A DNA stretch of 64,000 nucleotides from Vescimonas cirricatena (GTDB taxonomy: Bacteria > Bacillota > Clostridia > Oscillospirales > Oscillospiraceae), in contig NZ_JAJEPW010000005.1 of NCBI RefSeq assembly GCF_020687045.1, positions 1-64,000 on the forward strand, read 5' to 3'. Within the stretch, counting starts at the first letter, position 1; each line of letters opens with the position of its first letter. The notes under the pieces were generated by a model. It saw only the letters and a program-made list of their open reading frames with translations, did no database searches and was not told the DNA's origin. Below, one piece after another: positions 51,585 through 59,370 of this stretch. The position numbers were made by a program, and so were the translations under genes.

Positions 51585-52298
51585 ATGATTCGAAGGATCA
51601 TCCAGATCGATCAGGAAAAATGCAACGGCTGCGGCGCCTGCGCCGAGGCCTGCCATGAGGGAGCTATCGCCATGGCGGACGGCAAGGCAAAGCTCATGCG
51701 GGACGATTACTGCGATGGGTTGGGTGACTGCCTGCCCGCCTGCCCCACCGGCGCCATCACCTTTGTGGAGCGGGAGGCCGCCGCCTACGACGAAAAAGCC
51801 GTCATGGAGAACAAGCAGCGGAAAATGCGGAAAGAGGGTATGACCCTGCCCTGCGGCTGCCCCGGCAGCCAGTCCCGGAATATTCAGCGCGAGGCCGCGC
51901 CCGCCGCGGAAGCACCCCGCGCTGAACAGGCAAGCCGCCTGTCCCAGTGGCCGGTGCAGATCAAGCTGGTGCCGGTGAACGCTCCGTATTTTGACGGCGC
52001 GCGGCTCCTGATCGCCGCCGACTGCACCGCTTACGCCTACGCCGCTTTCCACGAGCGGTTCATCAAGGGACACATCACCCTGGTGGGCTGTCCCAAGCTG
52101 GACGGCGTGGACTATTCCGAAAAGCTGACCGAAATCATCCGGGAGAACGACATCAAGAGCGTCACCGTCGTCCGCATGGAGGTACCCTGCTGCGGCGGGC
52201 TGGAGATGGCGGCGAAAAAGGCACTCCGGCAGAGTGGGAAGTTCATTCCGTGGCAGGTGGTCACCGTCACGGTGGACGGCCTGCTGATGGAAGAATAA
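51585..52298 (+). CDS. Ferredoxin-type [4Fe-4S] protein
   Basis: This 237-residue cytoplasmic protein has an N-terminal bacterial ferredoxin domain with two cluster motifs, CNGCGACAEAC (about residues 12-22) and CDGLGDCLPAC (about 41-51). A linker with PCGCPGS follows, then a C-terminal domain with CTAYAYAAFH and VPCCGG that may hold another cluster or bind a metal. The start is the ATG opening MIRRIIQIDQEKC. It leads an operon with rubredoxin and two DUF2249 proteins, so it probably takes part in electron transfer for oxygen or peroxide detoxification. Confidence 0.88.
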   Translation: MIRRIIQIDQEKCNGCGACAEACHEGAIAMADGKAKLMRDDYCDGLGDCLPACPTGAITFVEREAAAYDEKAVMENKQRKMRKEGMTLPCGCPGSQSRNIQREAAPAAEAPRAEQASRLSQWPVQIKLVPVNAPYFDGARLLIAADCTAYAYAAFHERFIKGHITLVGCPKLDGVDYSEKLTEIIRENDIKSVTVVRMEVPCCGGLEMAAKKALRQSGKFIPWQVVTVTVDGLLMEE

Positions 52299-52331
52299 CA
52301 AAATCATTAGAAAAAGAAAGGATGAAGCACG

Positions 52332-52487
52332 ATGAAGTATGTATGCAGTCTTTGCGGTTGGGAATACGACGAGAGCGCGGGTTACCCGGAGGGCGGCATC
52401 GCCCCCGGTACGCCCTGGAGCGAGGTGCCGGAGGATTTTGAGTGCCCCCTGTGCGGCGTGGGTAAGGATTCCTTCGAAGAGGCGTGA
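52332..52487 (+). CDS. Rubredoxin
   Basis: This 51-residue iron protein has the two iron-binding loops CSLCG (residues 5-9) and CPLCGV (about 39-44) and the typical GIAPGTPWSEVPEDF segment. It is a small electron carrier, commonly for rubrerythrin, flavodiiron proteins or peroxide reduction. It lies 33 bases downstream of the ferredoxin gene on the same strand. Confidence 0.96.
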   Translation: MKYVCSLCGWEYDESAGYPEGGIAPGTPWSEVPEDFECPLCGVGKDSFEEA

Positions 52488-52512
52488 GCTTTCTGCAAGA
52501 GAGGCAAAGACT

Positions 52513-52770
52513 ATGAGTTATGAAAATTGGAAGGACAGAATCGGCACATTCGAAGTGATGGACGTGCGGGGCAAAAAGCTGGACTTCTTCCCCGCATTGA
52601 AGGCAAAGGCTGCCGCGCTAAAAAACGGCGAAGGACTGCATATCATCCAGACCTTCGAGCCCGTCCCCCTATACCCGGTGCTGGCCCTTATGGGCTTTGA
52701 GCATCACACGGAGAAGGTGAGCGGCAGCGAGTATCACGTCTGGTTTTATCGAGTGAGGAAAGGAGAATAA
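52513..52770 (+). CDS. DUF2249 domain protein
   Basis: This 85-residue protein opens with MSYENWKDRIGTFEVMDVRG and includes GEGLHIIQTFEP and FEHHTE, matching the DUF2249 (TusA/SirA-like fold) family, which is often found with redox and nitrogen-oxide genes. It is a clear paralogue of the N-terminal part of the next protein. Function unknown; a carrier or metal-handling role in redox stress is only a guess. Confidence 0.75.
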   Translation: MSYENWKDRIGTFEVMDVRGKKLDFFPALKAKAAALKNGEGLHIIQTFEPVPLYPVLALMGFEHHTEKVSGSEYHVWFYRVRKGE

Positions 52771-52774
52771 CTGC

Positions 52775-53464
52775 ATGAGCTATGAAAACTGGAAGGACAA
52801 GGCGCAGGGGTTTCAGACCGTGGATGTGCGCCATATACAGGGCAGCTTTTTTGAAGGGCTGAGGAAACGGGCCGAAGCGTTGGAGGTGGGCGAAGGATTA
52901 CACATCATCCAGACCTTTGAGCCGCATCCACTGTACGCTGTCATGGAAGGCTTGGGCTACGAGCACCACACCGAGCAGCGGAGTGAGGCGGAGTTCCATG
53001 TCTGGTTCTGCCGCACAGAGAAGAAGGAAGGCGACAGCTCCGCTCCCTTCAAGCCGCTGGCTCTTTTGAACTATCCCATGATCGATGAAAAGCTGGGGCA
53101 GATCGCCGTGGATTTTTGGGAGACCACATGGCAGAGCGAGAAGCGCGTACTGCCCTACGAAACGCGGCTGCTGCTGTCCCTGACCAACGCTGTCGGTGCG
53201 GGCCGGATGAGGCAGGCGGCGCGGGAGCTGGTAAAGGCATATATCCACGGTGTGGAGAGCGCCGCGCTGGACGATGTGTTCGAGCTGCTGGCATGGAATC
53301 AGGGCATCGGCTTTTTCAGCAGCGAGATCGGCCCCTCGGCGCTGTTTCAGGCGTACAAGCTCATTAAAAACGGTGAGAAGCAGGGCAAGTCCCGGGAGGA
53401 TATCTGCAGTGCGCTGCGCGAGAAATTCGGAGAGAAGAACCCGGAGATGCAGGTCTTGCATTAA
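52775..53464 (+). CDS. DUF2249 fused to a helical CMD/AhpD-like domain
   Basis: The protein has 229 residues. Residues 1-85 (MSYENWKDKAQGFQTVDVRH, GEGLHIIQTFEP) are about half identical to the preceding protein. The remaining 140 residues are helical (LLLSLTNAVGAGRMRQAARELV) and resemble carboxymuconolactone decarboxylase/AhpD proteins, but the catalytic CxxC of AhpD is missing. It lies five bases behind the paralogue, so the pair arose by tandem duplication and fusion. It may sense or bind a small molecule in the redox operon. Confidence 0.65.
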   Translation: MSYENWKDKAQGFQTVDVRHIQGSFFEGLRKRAEALEVGEGLHIIQTFEPHPLYAVMEGLGYEHHTEQRSEAEFHVWFCRTEKKEGDSSAPFKPLALLNYPMIDEKLGQIAVDFWETTWQSEKRVLPYETRLLLSLTNAVGAGRMRQAARELVKAYIHGVESAALDDVFELLAWNQGIGFFSSEIGPSALFQAYKLIKNGEKQGKSREDICSALREKFGEKNPEMQVLH

Positions 53465-53654
53465 AAGCAGATAACCTTACAAACGGCTGCGCGGCTTTGG
53501 GGTTTGGTTATTTTTCGCTGGTGCTTTCTTCTTACTACCCCTGTCTTTTGCTCCAATCGCTTTATTCTCAGCGAATTTAAGATATATTTCCATTAAACCC
53601 CCGTTCTTAACAAAGATTTTAACCTATTTTCTTTATTTTTAATAAAAGAACTGT

Positions 53655-53870
53655 AAGCTGACGAGCATTCTGTGCACCATTGCCCTGCCCCTGATGGGAT
53701 GTGCCGGAGGGTGGCTGTACTACCGCTATGTGGGCTGCACCGCCGGCACCTGTGCCGTTACGTCCAGCCTGTGGCTCTCCACCGGCTTCGGTTACATCCT
53801 TGGGTCGCTGCTGTATCCCGTCCTGTGGCCCGGCCGCGGCAAGAGACAGGACTGCGACAGGGCGGAGTGA
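53655..53870 (+). pseudogene. DUF6132-like membrane protein, 5' end missing
   Basis: The frame reads ALPLMGCAGGWLYYRYVGC, then TAGTCAVTSS and two hydrophobic segments, the pattern of DUF6132 proteins (conserved GC..G.LYY..VGC..G.C.ITS). There is no ribosome binding site, and the frame is closed by TAA twelve bases before 53655. The first conventional codon, ATG 53694, lies inside the conserved region. The 5' end therefore seems lost. It precedes msrAB by 29 bases. The stretch 53465-53654 has no gene. Confidence 0.5.
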
Positions 53871-53899
53871 GCCCTGATTCCACTGAAGGAGGAAACACG

Positions 53900-55018
53900 A
53901 TGTATCGAAGTGTATTGGCACTGCTTTTCGCCGCAGTGCTGCTGCTCAGCGGCTGCGCCGCCGGGCAGCAGACTGTGCCGAAGGAAAAGAGCGAACAGGA
54001 AGCAAACATGGACGGAGCGGCTTTCGACCGATCCGATGAGGAGAGTACTTATATGGATACCACAGAAAATGTCATCTATCTGGCGGGCGGCTGCTTCTGG
54101 GGCATGGAACAGCTGATGCAGTCCATCCCCGGCGTTATCGACGCCGAGAGCGGCTACGCCAACGGCACCTGCGAGGCGGATGCCGATTACAAGACCGTCT
54201 GCAAGGGAGAGACCGGCTTTCGGGAGACCGTGCGGGTGGAATACGACCCCGAGCAGGTGAGCCTCGACGCGCTGCTGCTGGCTTACTTCTATGTGATCGA
54301 CCCCACGGCACAAAACCAGCAGGGCAACGACCGGGGCAGTCAGTACCAGACCGGCGTCTACTACACCAACGAAAGCGCGAGAGAAACGGTGAAGCGCATC
54401 GCGGAGATCGAGCGCGGCCGCAGCGAGAAATTCTTCGTGGAGATCGGCCCGCTCAAAAACTACTATCCCGCCGAGGAATATCACCAGAACTACCTCGAAA
54501 AGAATCCGAACGGCTACTGCCACATCCCGCGCGCGGAGATGGAGCTCTTTTCCCGGCTGCGCATCGACCCGGGCGACTATCAGAAGCCCGCGGCGGAGTC
54601 CATCCGGGACAAGCTGACGGCGGAGCAGTACCGCGTCACGCAGGAGAGCGGCACGGAGCGCGCCTTCACGGGCGAGTTCTGGGACAAGTTTGAAAAGGGC
54701 ATCTATGTGGATGTCGTCACCGGCGAGCCGCTCTTTTCCTCCACAGATAAGTACGAGAGCGGCTGCGGCTGGCCCGCCTTTACCAAGCCCATCGAGGGCC
54801 CCGCCGTGGTGGAGAAAGAGGACCTGAGCCACGGGATGCGCCGCACGGAGGTCAGAAGCCGTGCCGGAGATTCTCACCTTGGTCATGTGTTCACCGGCGA
54901 TCCGGAGTCCCCCAATGGCGTGCGCTACTGCATCAACAGTGCGGCCCTGCGCTTTGTCCCCTATGAAAAAATGGAGGCCGAGGGCTACGGATACCTCCTG
55001 TACCTGTTTGAGAAATGA
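53900..55018 (+). CDS. msrAB: Lipoprotein methionine sulfoxide reductase MsrA-MsrB fusion
   Basis: This 372-residue protein has a lipoprotein signal with lipobox LLSGCAA (Cys at about 19). The MsrA domain (about 55-215) has the active Cys in GGCFWGME. The MsrB domain (about 235-365) has YESGCGWPAFTKP, and its catalytic region ends in RYCINSAALRF. MsrA reduces S-, MsrB R-methionine sulfoxide. The lipid anchor places it outside the membrane, repairing surface proteins. AAGGAGG precedes the ATG. Confidence 0.95.
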   Translation: MYRSVLALLFAAVLLLSGCAAGQQTVPKEKSEQEANMDGAAFDRSDEESTYMDTTENVIYLAGGCFWGMEQLMQSIPGVIDAESGYANGTCEADADYKTVCKGETGFRETVRVEYDPEQVSLDALLLAYFYVIDPTAQNQQGNDRGSQYQTGVYYTNESARETVKRIAEIERGRSEKFFVEIGPLKNYYPAEEYHQNYLEKNPNGYCHIPRAEMELFSRLRIDPGDYQKPAAESIRDKLTAEQYRVTQESGTERAFTGEFWDKFEKGIYVDVVTGEPLFSSTDKYESGCGWPAFTKPIEGPAVVEKEDLSHGMRRTEVRSRAGDSHLGHVFTGDPESPNGVRYCINSAALRFVPYEKMEAEGYGYLLYLFEK

Positions 55019-55051
55019 TTTCAGGTGCATACACATCAAGCGGAAAAGCAT

Positions 55052-55085
55052 GAAGGCTGTTCTTCAAAAGAACAGCCTTCTTTTT
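55052..55085 (+). terminator. msrAB terminator
   Basis: GAAGGCTGTTCTT pairs with AAGAACAGCCTTC (the loop uses the shared A bases) and is followed by TTTTTC. Confidence 0.88.
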
Positions 55086-55145
55086 CTGGGAAGACAGCGA
55101 ATGGGGCGCGGGTCTATTTGCCCGCGCCCCTAAAGGTGAGCCTGT

Positions 55146-55490
55146 TTACTTTTCGATGATTTGCAGCGCTTCTTCCTCACGCCACCGCCTGATCTGCCAT
55201 GTGGTCAGCGCAAGGCATCCGGCAAGAGATATACAGAGGGAGAACCCCCACAAGCCTAACACGCTACTGTCGCCGGTCTTTGGGATTTGCAGCCGCTTCG
55301 GGTCGATCCAGCCCATCAGGCCGCCGGGAGCCTTGCCCTGCACCAGCTCATACTTCTCAATGAAGCGGTGGAGCATGGCGGCGATCTCAGCGCGGGTCGC
55401 CGTGCCCTGCGAGTCAAGCAGATTGCCGGATTTTCCCTTCATAAGACCGCTGCCGACCGCCCATTGCATGGCCGATGGTGATGATCCGAT
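55146..55490 (-). pseudogene. Remnant of an SLH-domain surface protein with sorting signal
   Basis: The minus strand reads WAVGSGLMKG followed by TATRAEIAAMLHRFIEKY, the end of an S-layer homology domain. Then come the sorting motif IPKTGD, a membrane helix and a basic tail. The N-terminal part of the SLH domain and everything before it are missing. A start-like ATG with AAAGGAGC at about 55496 is in another frame, which suggests a frameshift or deletion. The original protein would have been cell-wall bound. Confidence 0.65.
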
Positions 55491-55714
55491 TCATATCGTG
55501 CTCCTTTCCGACAAAAGCCTTTTAAGTGGGGCAATAATGACAGTACATAAGTGTGAGATGGAATATTATGAAACAATGGGTGAATGCCTGCATTTGCGAG
55601 TTTTTAATCCCTTTATTAAATTATATCATGGAATGCATGTTGATGACAACTGAGATTGCGGAGCATATCAGTAGCATGCACAGCCTGCCCAAGGTGCTTT
55701 TTGTTGATGTGAGG

Positions 55715-56722
55715 TCACACTTCGTCCTTTCTCCTCTGCTCCAAAAGCCAGACTGTCATGTCCCGCAAAGTCTCCTCCATCGGGCGCGGCTGATATGCAA
55801 AGCGTTCCGACGCAGCAGCATGGCTGAAGCGGCCGTTTGAGGCAAGAACGGAAACGGAATATGGGGTGTAAAACAACGGCTTTCGATCCTTCAGACTCCG
55901 ACGTTCGTAGTACGGAGCGGCCAGCTTTGCAAGACCCAGAGGCAGGCAGATGGGGCGATACTTCAGCTTTGCAGTCTTTCCCATGAGCTGAAGCATCTTG
56001 CAGATGGTGACATAGTGGCCGGACAAAATATATCCCTTGCCGGGCTCTCCGCTTTCGGAACAGGCGAGAATGCCTCTTGCCACATCCCGCACATCCACAA
56101 AGTCATATCCGCCGCGAACGGCTAAAGGCAGCTTCCCGGCAAGAAAGGATTTTGCCATTGAGGTGAAGCTCCCACCCTGTAAGTCGCCCGGCCCGATGAT
56201 GCCGGAGGGGAAAACAATGCTGGCATTCAACCCGCGTTCCGCTGCAGCGAAGACCAACTCTGTTGCAGTTGCCTTGCTCTTGGCGTAATCTCCGTCCACA
56301 AGCCCCGGAGAGAATTCACAATCCTCCGTAATGATGCAGCCCTTCGGCTTTTCCGGTATGGCATGGACGGAACTGACATAGACCATTTTGCCCACATCAT
56401 GCTCCATACATTGCCGGAGAACTCTCCATGTCCCACCTACATTGACCTGATAGAGCCTCGAACCGGGCCTGGAGGCGACGGAGACGATACCAGCGCAGTG
56501 AATTACACAGGTACGGCTGTCGGCATCCGCGAAGAAGTCTGTCAGCGAGTTTTCCGCATACACATCACCGATGACGGTATGGACTTCTTTGGGGAGCAAA
56601 TTGATATAGGGGTCATCATGCAGCACAAGCGCATGCACTCGTGCGCCGCGGCGTGCCAGTGCTTCTACAACGGCTCTGCCGAGGAAGCCGGTGGCGCCTG
56701 TAACAAGATATTTATCATACAT
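55715..56722 (-). CDS. NAD(P)-dependent epimerase/dehydratase (extended SDR)
   Basis: This 335-residue protein has the cofactor motif GATGFLG (residues 8-14), a conserved Ser-rich VYVSSVHA strand and the active-site YAKSK (about residues 146-150). It belongs to the extended short-chain dehydrogenases that act on nucleotide sugars or on steroid- or dihydroflavonol-like ketones. The substrate is open. It diverges from a TetR-type gene that probably controls it. Its ATG lies 173 bases from the TetR start. Confidence 0.88.
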   Translation of the reverse strand: MYDKYLVTGATGFLGRAVVEALARRGARVHALVLHDDPYINLLPKEVHTVIGDVYAENSLTDFFADADSRTCVIHCAGIVSVASRPGSRLYQVNVGGTWRVLRQCMEHDVGKMVYVSSVHAIPEKPKGCIITEDCEFSPGLVDGDYAKSKATATELVFAAAERGLNASIVFPSGIIGPGDLQGGSFTSMAKSFLAGKLPLAVRGGYDFVDVRDVARGILACSESGEPGKGYILSGHYVTICKMLQLMGKTAKLKYRPICLPLGLAKLAAPYYERRSLKDRKPLFYTPYSVSVLASNGRFSHAAASERFAYQPRPMEETLRDMTVWLLEQRRKDEV

Positions 56723-56760
56723 TCAAAAAGCATCCTCTCTCAAATAAGCATACAAGTGTT

Positions 56761-56876
56761 GATTATCTTTCACGAGTACAGTATACTTGAGGAGGAAGGC
56801 AGAAACAATCAGCACTTGCCATACGGCTGAAAGAAAAGCAACACTGTCTGTTGAACTGTTGATAATCTTTGTAAAC
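56761..56876. promoter_or_regulatory. Candidate TetR operators in the divergent region
   Basis: Near-identical boxes TGTTGATTATCTTT (ending 56770) and TGTTGATAATCTTT (ending 56870) lie at the two ends of the intergenic region. A third, related copy (AATAATCTTTGCAAAA, 57491-57506) lies before the following lipoprotein gene. They may be binding sites for the TetR-type protein encoded here. Confidence 0.45.
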
Positions 56877-56895
56877 TTTTTTAGAGGGACTCTGT

Positions 56896-57465
56896 ATGGA
56901 GAAGATGGATGCAAGGAAACGCTATACGCAAATGGTGCTCAAGCAGTCTTTTCTGAAGTTGCTGAAGGAAAAACCTGTAAACAGAATTACGGTGAAAGAG
57001 GTTTGTGCGCTGGCGCAGCTTAACCGTGCCACCTTCTATGCCCATTACAGCGATTGCTTTGCCCTGATGGAGAGCATTGAGAATGAACTCATCGACGCAT
57101 TTGAGAAATCCCTTCGCTATGTCAATTCGTTTGATGTGACGGCGCTGATCGAAGCCATCTACGATATGGTCGATCAGAATCAAACGGCGTGCCGCGTCCT
57201 GATTTTGGGGAATACAAACTCAACGGTCCTCATGCGGATGATTGCCCTGGCCAAGGAGGACAGCATTGCCTACTGGCGGAAAGAGCTGCCCAATGCCAGC
57301 GAAACAGATCTTGAGATGATGTATACCCATCTGTCAAATGGTTTGATGCATGTCGTTGTGGAGGGCTATGACAAGTACAGCAAGGATGAGATAATCCGCT
57401 TTGTCAGCCGCGTGGTGAAAGCCAGTCTTTCGCTGTTCCGATCGCCCCAAAGACCTCTTGCTTAA
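56896..57465 (+). CDS. TetR/AcrR family transcriptional regulator
   Basis: This 189-residue protein has an N-terminal helix-turn-helix (ITVKEVCALAQLNRATFYAHYSD, about residues 31-53) and a C-terminal ligand domain of the TetR_C (DhaS/YsiA-like) type. It is encoded divergently from the epimerase gene and 75 bases before the DUF4300 lipoprotein gene, both probable targets. The ligand is unknown. Confidence 0.88.
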   Translation: MEKMDARKRYTQMVLKQSFLKLLKEKPVNRITVKEVCALAQLNRATFYAHYSDCFALMESIENELIDAFEKSLRYVNSFDVTALIEAIYDMVDQNQTACRVLILGNTNSTVLMRMIALAKEDSIAYWRKELPNASETDLEMMYTHLSNGLMHVVVEGYDKYSKDEIIRFVSRVVKASLSLFRSPQRPLA

Positions 57466-57540
57466 CATAGACCTTATGCTAGAATGGTATAATAATCTTT
57501 GCAAAATAGTCGATGGTCAAAGGAAAGGATGGAGCAGATT

Positions 57541-58437
57541 ATGAAATCATTTCGGCAGACAATGCTGGCTATATGTGTTATTCTTATCGCTTCCGCATTC
57601 GCGGGCTGCGGCGCGGCCGAGCAGCGACCGGCATTGGAAAGGATCGAGTACACAAACCTGAACGACAGCGGATCAAGGGAACTTTTGAAGGAGCTGCTCT
57701 CCGACACAGGCGTGTCAGATGGGCGTATTCAGGGCTTTTTCCGCCGTGTGGACCACTTTAATGACAGCGTGAAGCAGGAATGGCTTACGGATGGCTTTGA
57801 GGAAGCGGAGCTGCTGTATACGAAATATGACCCTTACGCGATGCAGGACGAATGGACGGCGAAGAACGGGACGTTTCCGGGCTATAACTGCCGGATCACC
57901 GCCATGAACTTGTTTGGGGACTTCCTCTCCGTGAGCGCAGACTCTCAAATCAATGCCGGTGAAGATGTGCTGTTTGTGGACGAGGAAACGCTGAAAACAG
58001 ATCCCGATGCGCTGGGCGGAAGCAGCCTTGCAGATTTCCGCGCACTGTATTCCTCCATGAAGGCGGAGGATACCACGGAGATCAAGCGTCATGTACAAAC
58101 CGTACAAGAGGAATGGGCATCCCGCGGCGTTACCTTTCGGGAGAATGAACGGATCCGCCTCATCACGGTATTCTTCCATGATAAGCCGACCGAGGAGGAA
58201 TCTCTGCTGTTTGTCGGGCATGTTGGCGTACTTTTGACGGCGGAGGACGGGACGCTGTACTTTGTAGAAAAGGTTGCCTTTCAGGAGCCGTACCGGATGC
58301 TGCGCTTTGCCGACCGAACGGCGCTGAGTGATTACCTTATAGGGAAATATGACACCTCATGGGGACAGGATACGGCGAGCCCCTTTATCATGGAGAACAA
58401 CGAGCTTATGGACGTAAAGTCCCGTCATGCTAAATAA
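57541..58437 (+). CDS. DUF4300-like lipoprotein
   Basis: This 298-residue protein has a lipoprotein signal (lipobox AFAGCGA, Cys at about residue 23). The mature part, with NLNDSGSRELL, NCRITAMNLF and the C-terminal VGHVGVLL..DGTLYFVEKVAFQEPYR segment, fits DUF4300. The segment C..T and GHVG with a later acidic residue is suggestive of a papain-like (NlpC-type) fold, but this is a guess. ATG 57541 is preferred because the signal peptide then has normal length; ATG 57529 is possible. A terminator follows. Confidence 0.7.
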   Translation: MKSFRQTMLAICVILIASAFAGCGAAEQRPALERIEYTNLNDSGSRELLKELLSDTGVSDGRIQGFFRRVDHFNDSVKQEWLTDGFEEAELLYTKYDPYAMQDEWTAKNGTFPGYNCRITAMNLFGDFLSVSADSQINAGEDVLFVDEETLKTDPDALGGSSLADFRALYSSMKAEDTTEIKRHVQTVQEEWASRGVTFRENERIRLITVFFHDKPTEEESLLFVGHVGVLLTAEDGTLYFVEKVAFQEPYRMLRFADRTALSDYLIGKYDTSWGQDTASPFIMENNELMDVKSRHAK

Positions 58438-58441
58438 TAGC

Positions 58442-58472
58442 AGAGGGCGGTAGCATTGTGCTGTCGCCCTCT
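58442..58472 (+). terminator. Terminator behind the DUF4300 gene
   Basis: AGAGGGCG pairs with CGCCCTCT, five bases behind the stop codon. Confidence 0.7.
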
Positions 58473-58612
58473 TGATTATCGAACAGCAAAGACGGGCGGG
58501 GCTATCAACGGCGGCGCATTTGAGGCGTTCACTCTAACCGCTGACAGGCTCGACTGGGTTTGCTGTTTATTTCCTCACCATTCCTGCGTCTTGGCTTTCT
58601 GCCGGACTTTCA

Positions 58613-58789
58613 TTACCTGTATTTGATATATGCTGCCAGTTTATAGATCGTATCGAAGTTTCCCATACCGATAAAAAATCCAAGACAAGGAAAATCACGA
58701 TTGTATATAACTTCATCGGTGCATTTAATTTTGGACGGGCGAAAGAAAAAGCCCAAAATACAACTCAAAAACAGCAAAGAACGGCATAG
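58613..58789 (+). pseudogene. C-terminal remnant of a large serine recombinase
   Basis: The plus strand reads FIDRIEVSHTDKKSKTRKIT followed by IVYNFIGAFNFG and a Lys/Gln-rich tail ending in TAG. This is the typical C-terminus of large serine recombinases (DUF4368 region) of clostridial transposons and ICEs. Catalytic and other domains are absent. The 58438-58825 gap holds nothing else convincing. Confidence 0.7.
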
Positions 58790-58808
58790 CCGTTTGGCTA
58801 CACCGTTC
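58779..58808 (-). terminator. Terminator of the trx/trxB/clbS operon
   Basis: On the minus strand GAACGGTGTAGCC pairs with GGCTATGCCGTTC (two-base internal mismatch), followed by a T-rich run. It is about 18 bases behind the stop of the ClbS-like gene. Confidence 0.7.
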
Positions 58809-58825
58809 CTTGCAAAAATGTTTTC

Positions 58826-59359
58826 TTAATTCACCGCCCCATACAGCGCGGTCTTTTTCCATTTCCTGATTTTCGTCCGAAACGTTCCGAAGGGCGCGAC
58901 GGTATTGACGTGGATGAACTTGTAAACCTCCCATATCGCTGTTTTGGTGGCGTCATCCGCCCACCTTCTCATGTGCGGCTGGAACAACTCCTCCTCGCTC
59001 ATGGAATCGATCATGGTCTGGATAGCGGCGATATTTTCGTTTAATTTGCCCTTCAATTCTGCTAAGGACGAGTGGGCGTAGGTGTCCGTGAACCATTGAT
59101 ACAGGCTGCCCAGCTGGTTCCATTTGAACTGCTCCGACGGTGTTTTCACGTCCATTCCACGCTTCTCGTCAGCTTCCCATTTCAAAAGCAGCGTTGTCCA
59201 CCCCACCTGGTACGCAAGATTCTCTGCCGGCGTTCTGTCCACGCCGGGTACTCTTTTATCCTTCAGGGCTTCCGGGATCGTATCAAACTCGGAAATATAT
59301 TTCTCAAAGCTCTGACGAATCTCGTTTTTGAGCTCATCTTTATCCTTATATGTTCTCAA
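58826..59359 (-). CDS. ClbS/DfsB family four-helix bundle protein
   Basis: This 177-residue soluble protein is related to ClbS, the colibactin self-resistance cyclopropane hydrolase, and to DfsB. Typical features are the start RTYKDKDELKNEI, the RTPAENLAYQVGWTTLLLKW helix and the C-terminal WEVYKFIHVNTVAPFGTFRTKIRKWKK. The start codon is TTG with GGGAGG five bases before it. It follows trxB by 11 bases, so it is the last gene of the Rrf2-controlled operon. It may protect against an electrophilic toxin; this is inferred from family membership. Confidence 0.85.
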   Translation of the reverse strand: MRTYKDKDELKNEIRQSFEKYISEFDTIPEALKDKRVPGVDRTPAENLAYQVGWTTLLLKWEADEKRGMDVKTPSEQFKWNQLGSLYQWFTDTYAHSSLAELKGKLNENIAAIQTMIDSMSEEELFQPHMRRWADDATKTAIWEVYKFIHVNTVAPFGTFRTKIRKWKKTALYGAVN

Positions 59360-59370
59360 GACATCCTCCC

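Noticed and set aside
53655..53870. Intact new small membrane protein before msrAB
   Set aside because: The conserved part begins before any usable start codon and no ribosome binding site exists, so I treat it as a 5'-truncated DUF6132-like remnant.
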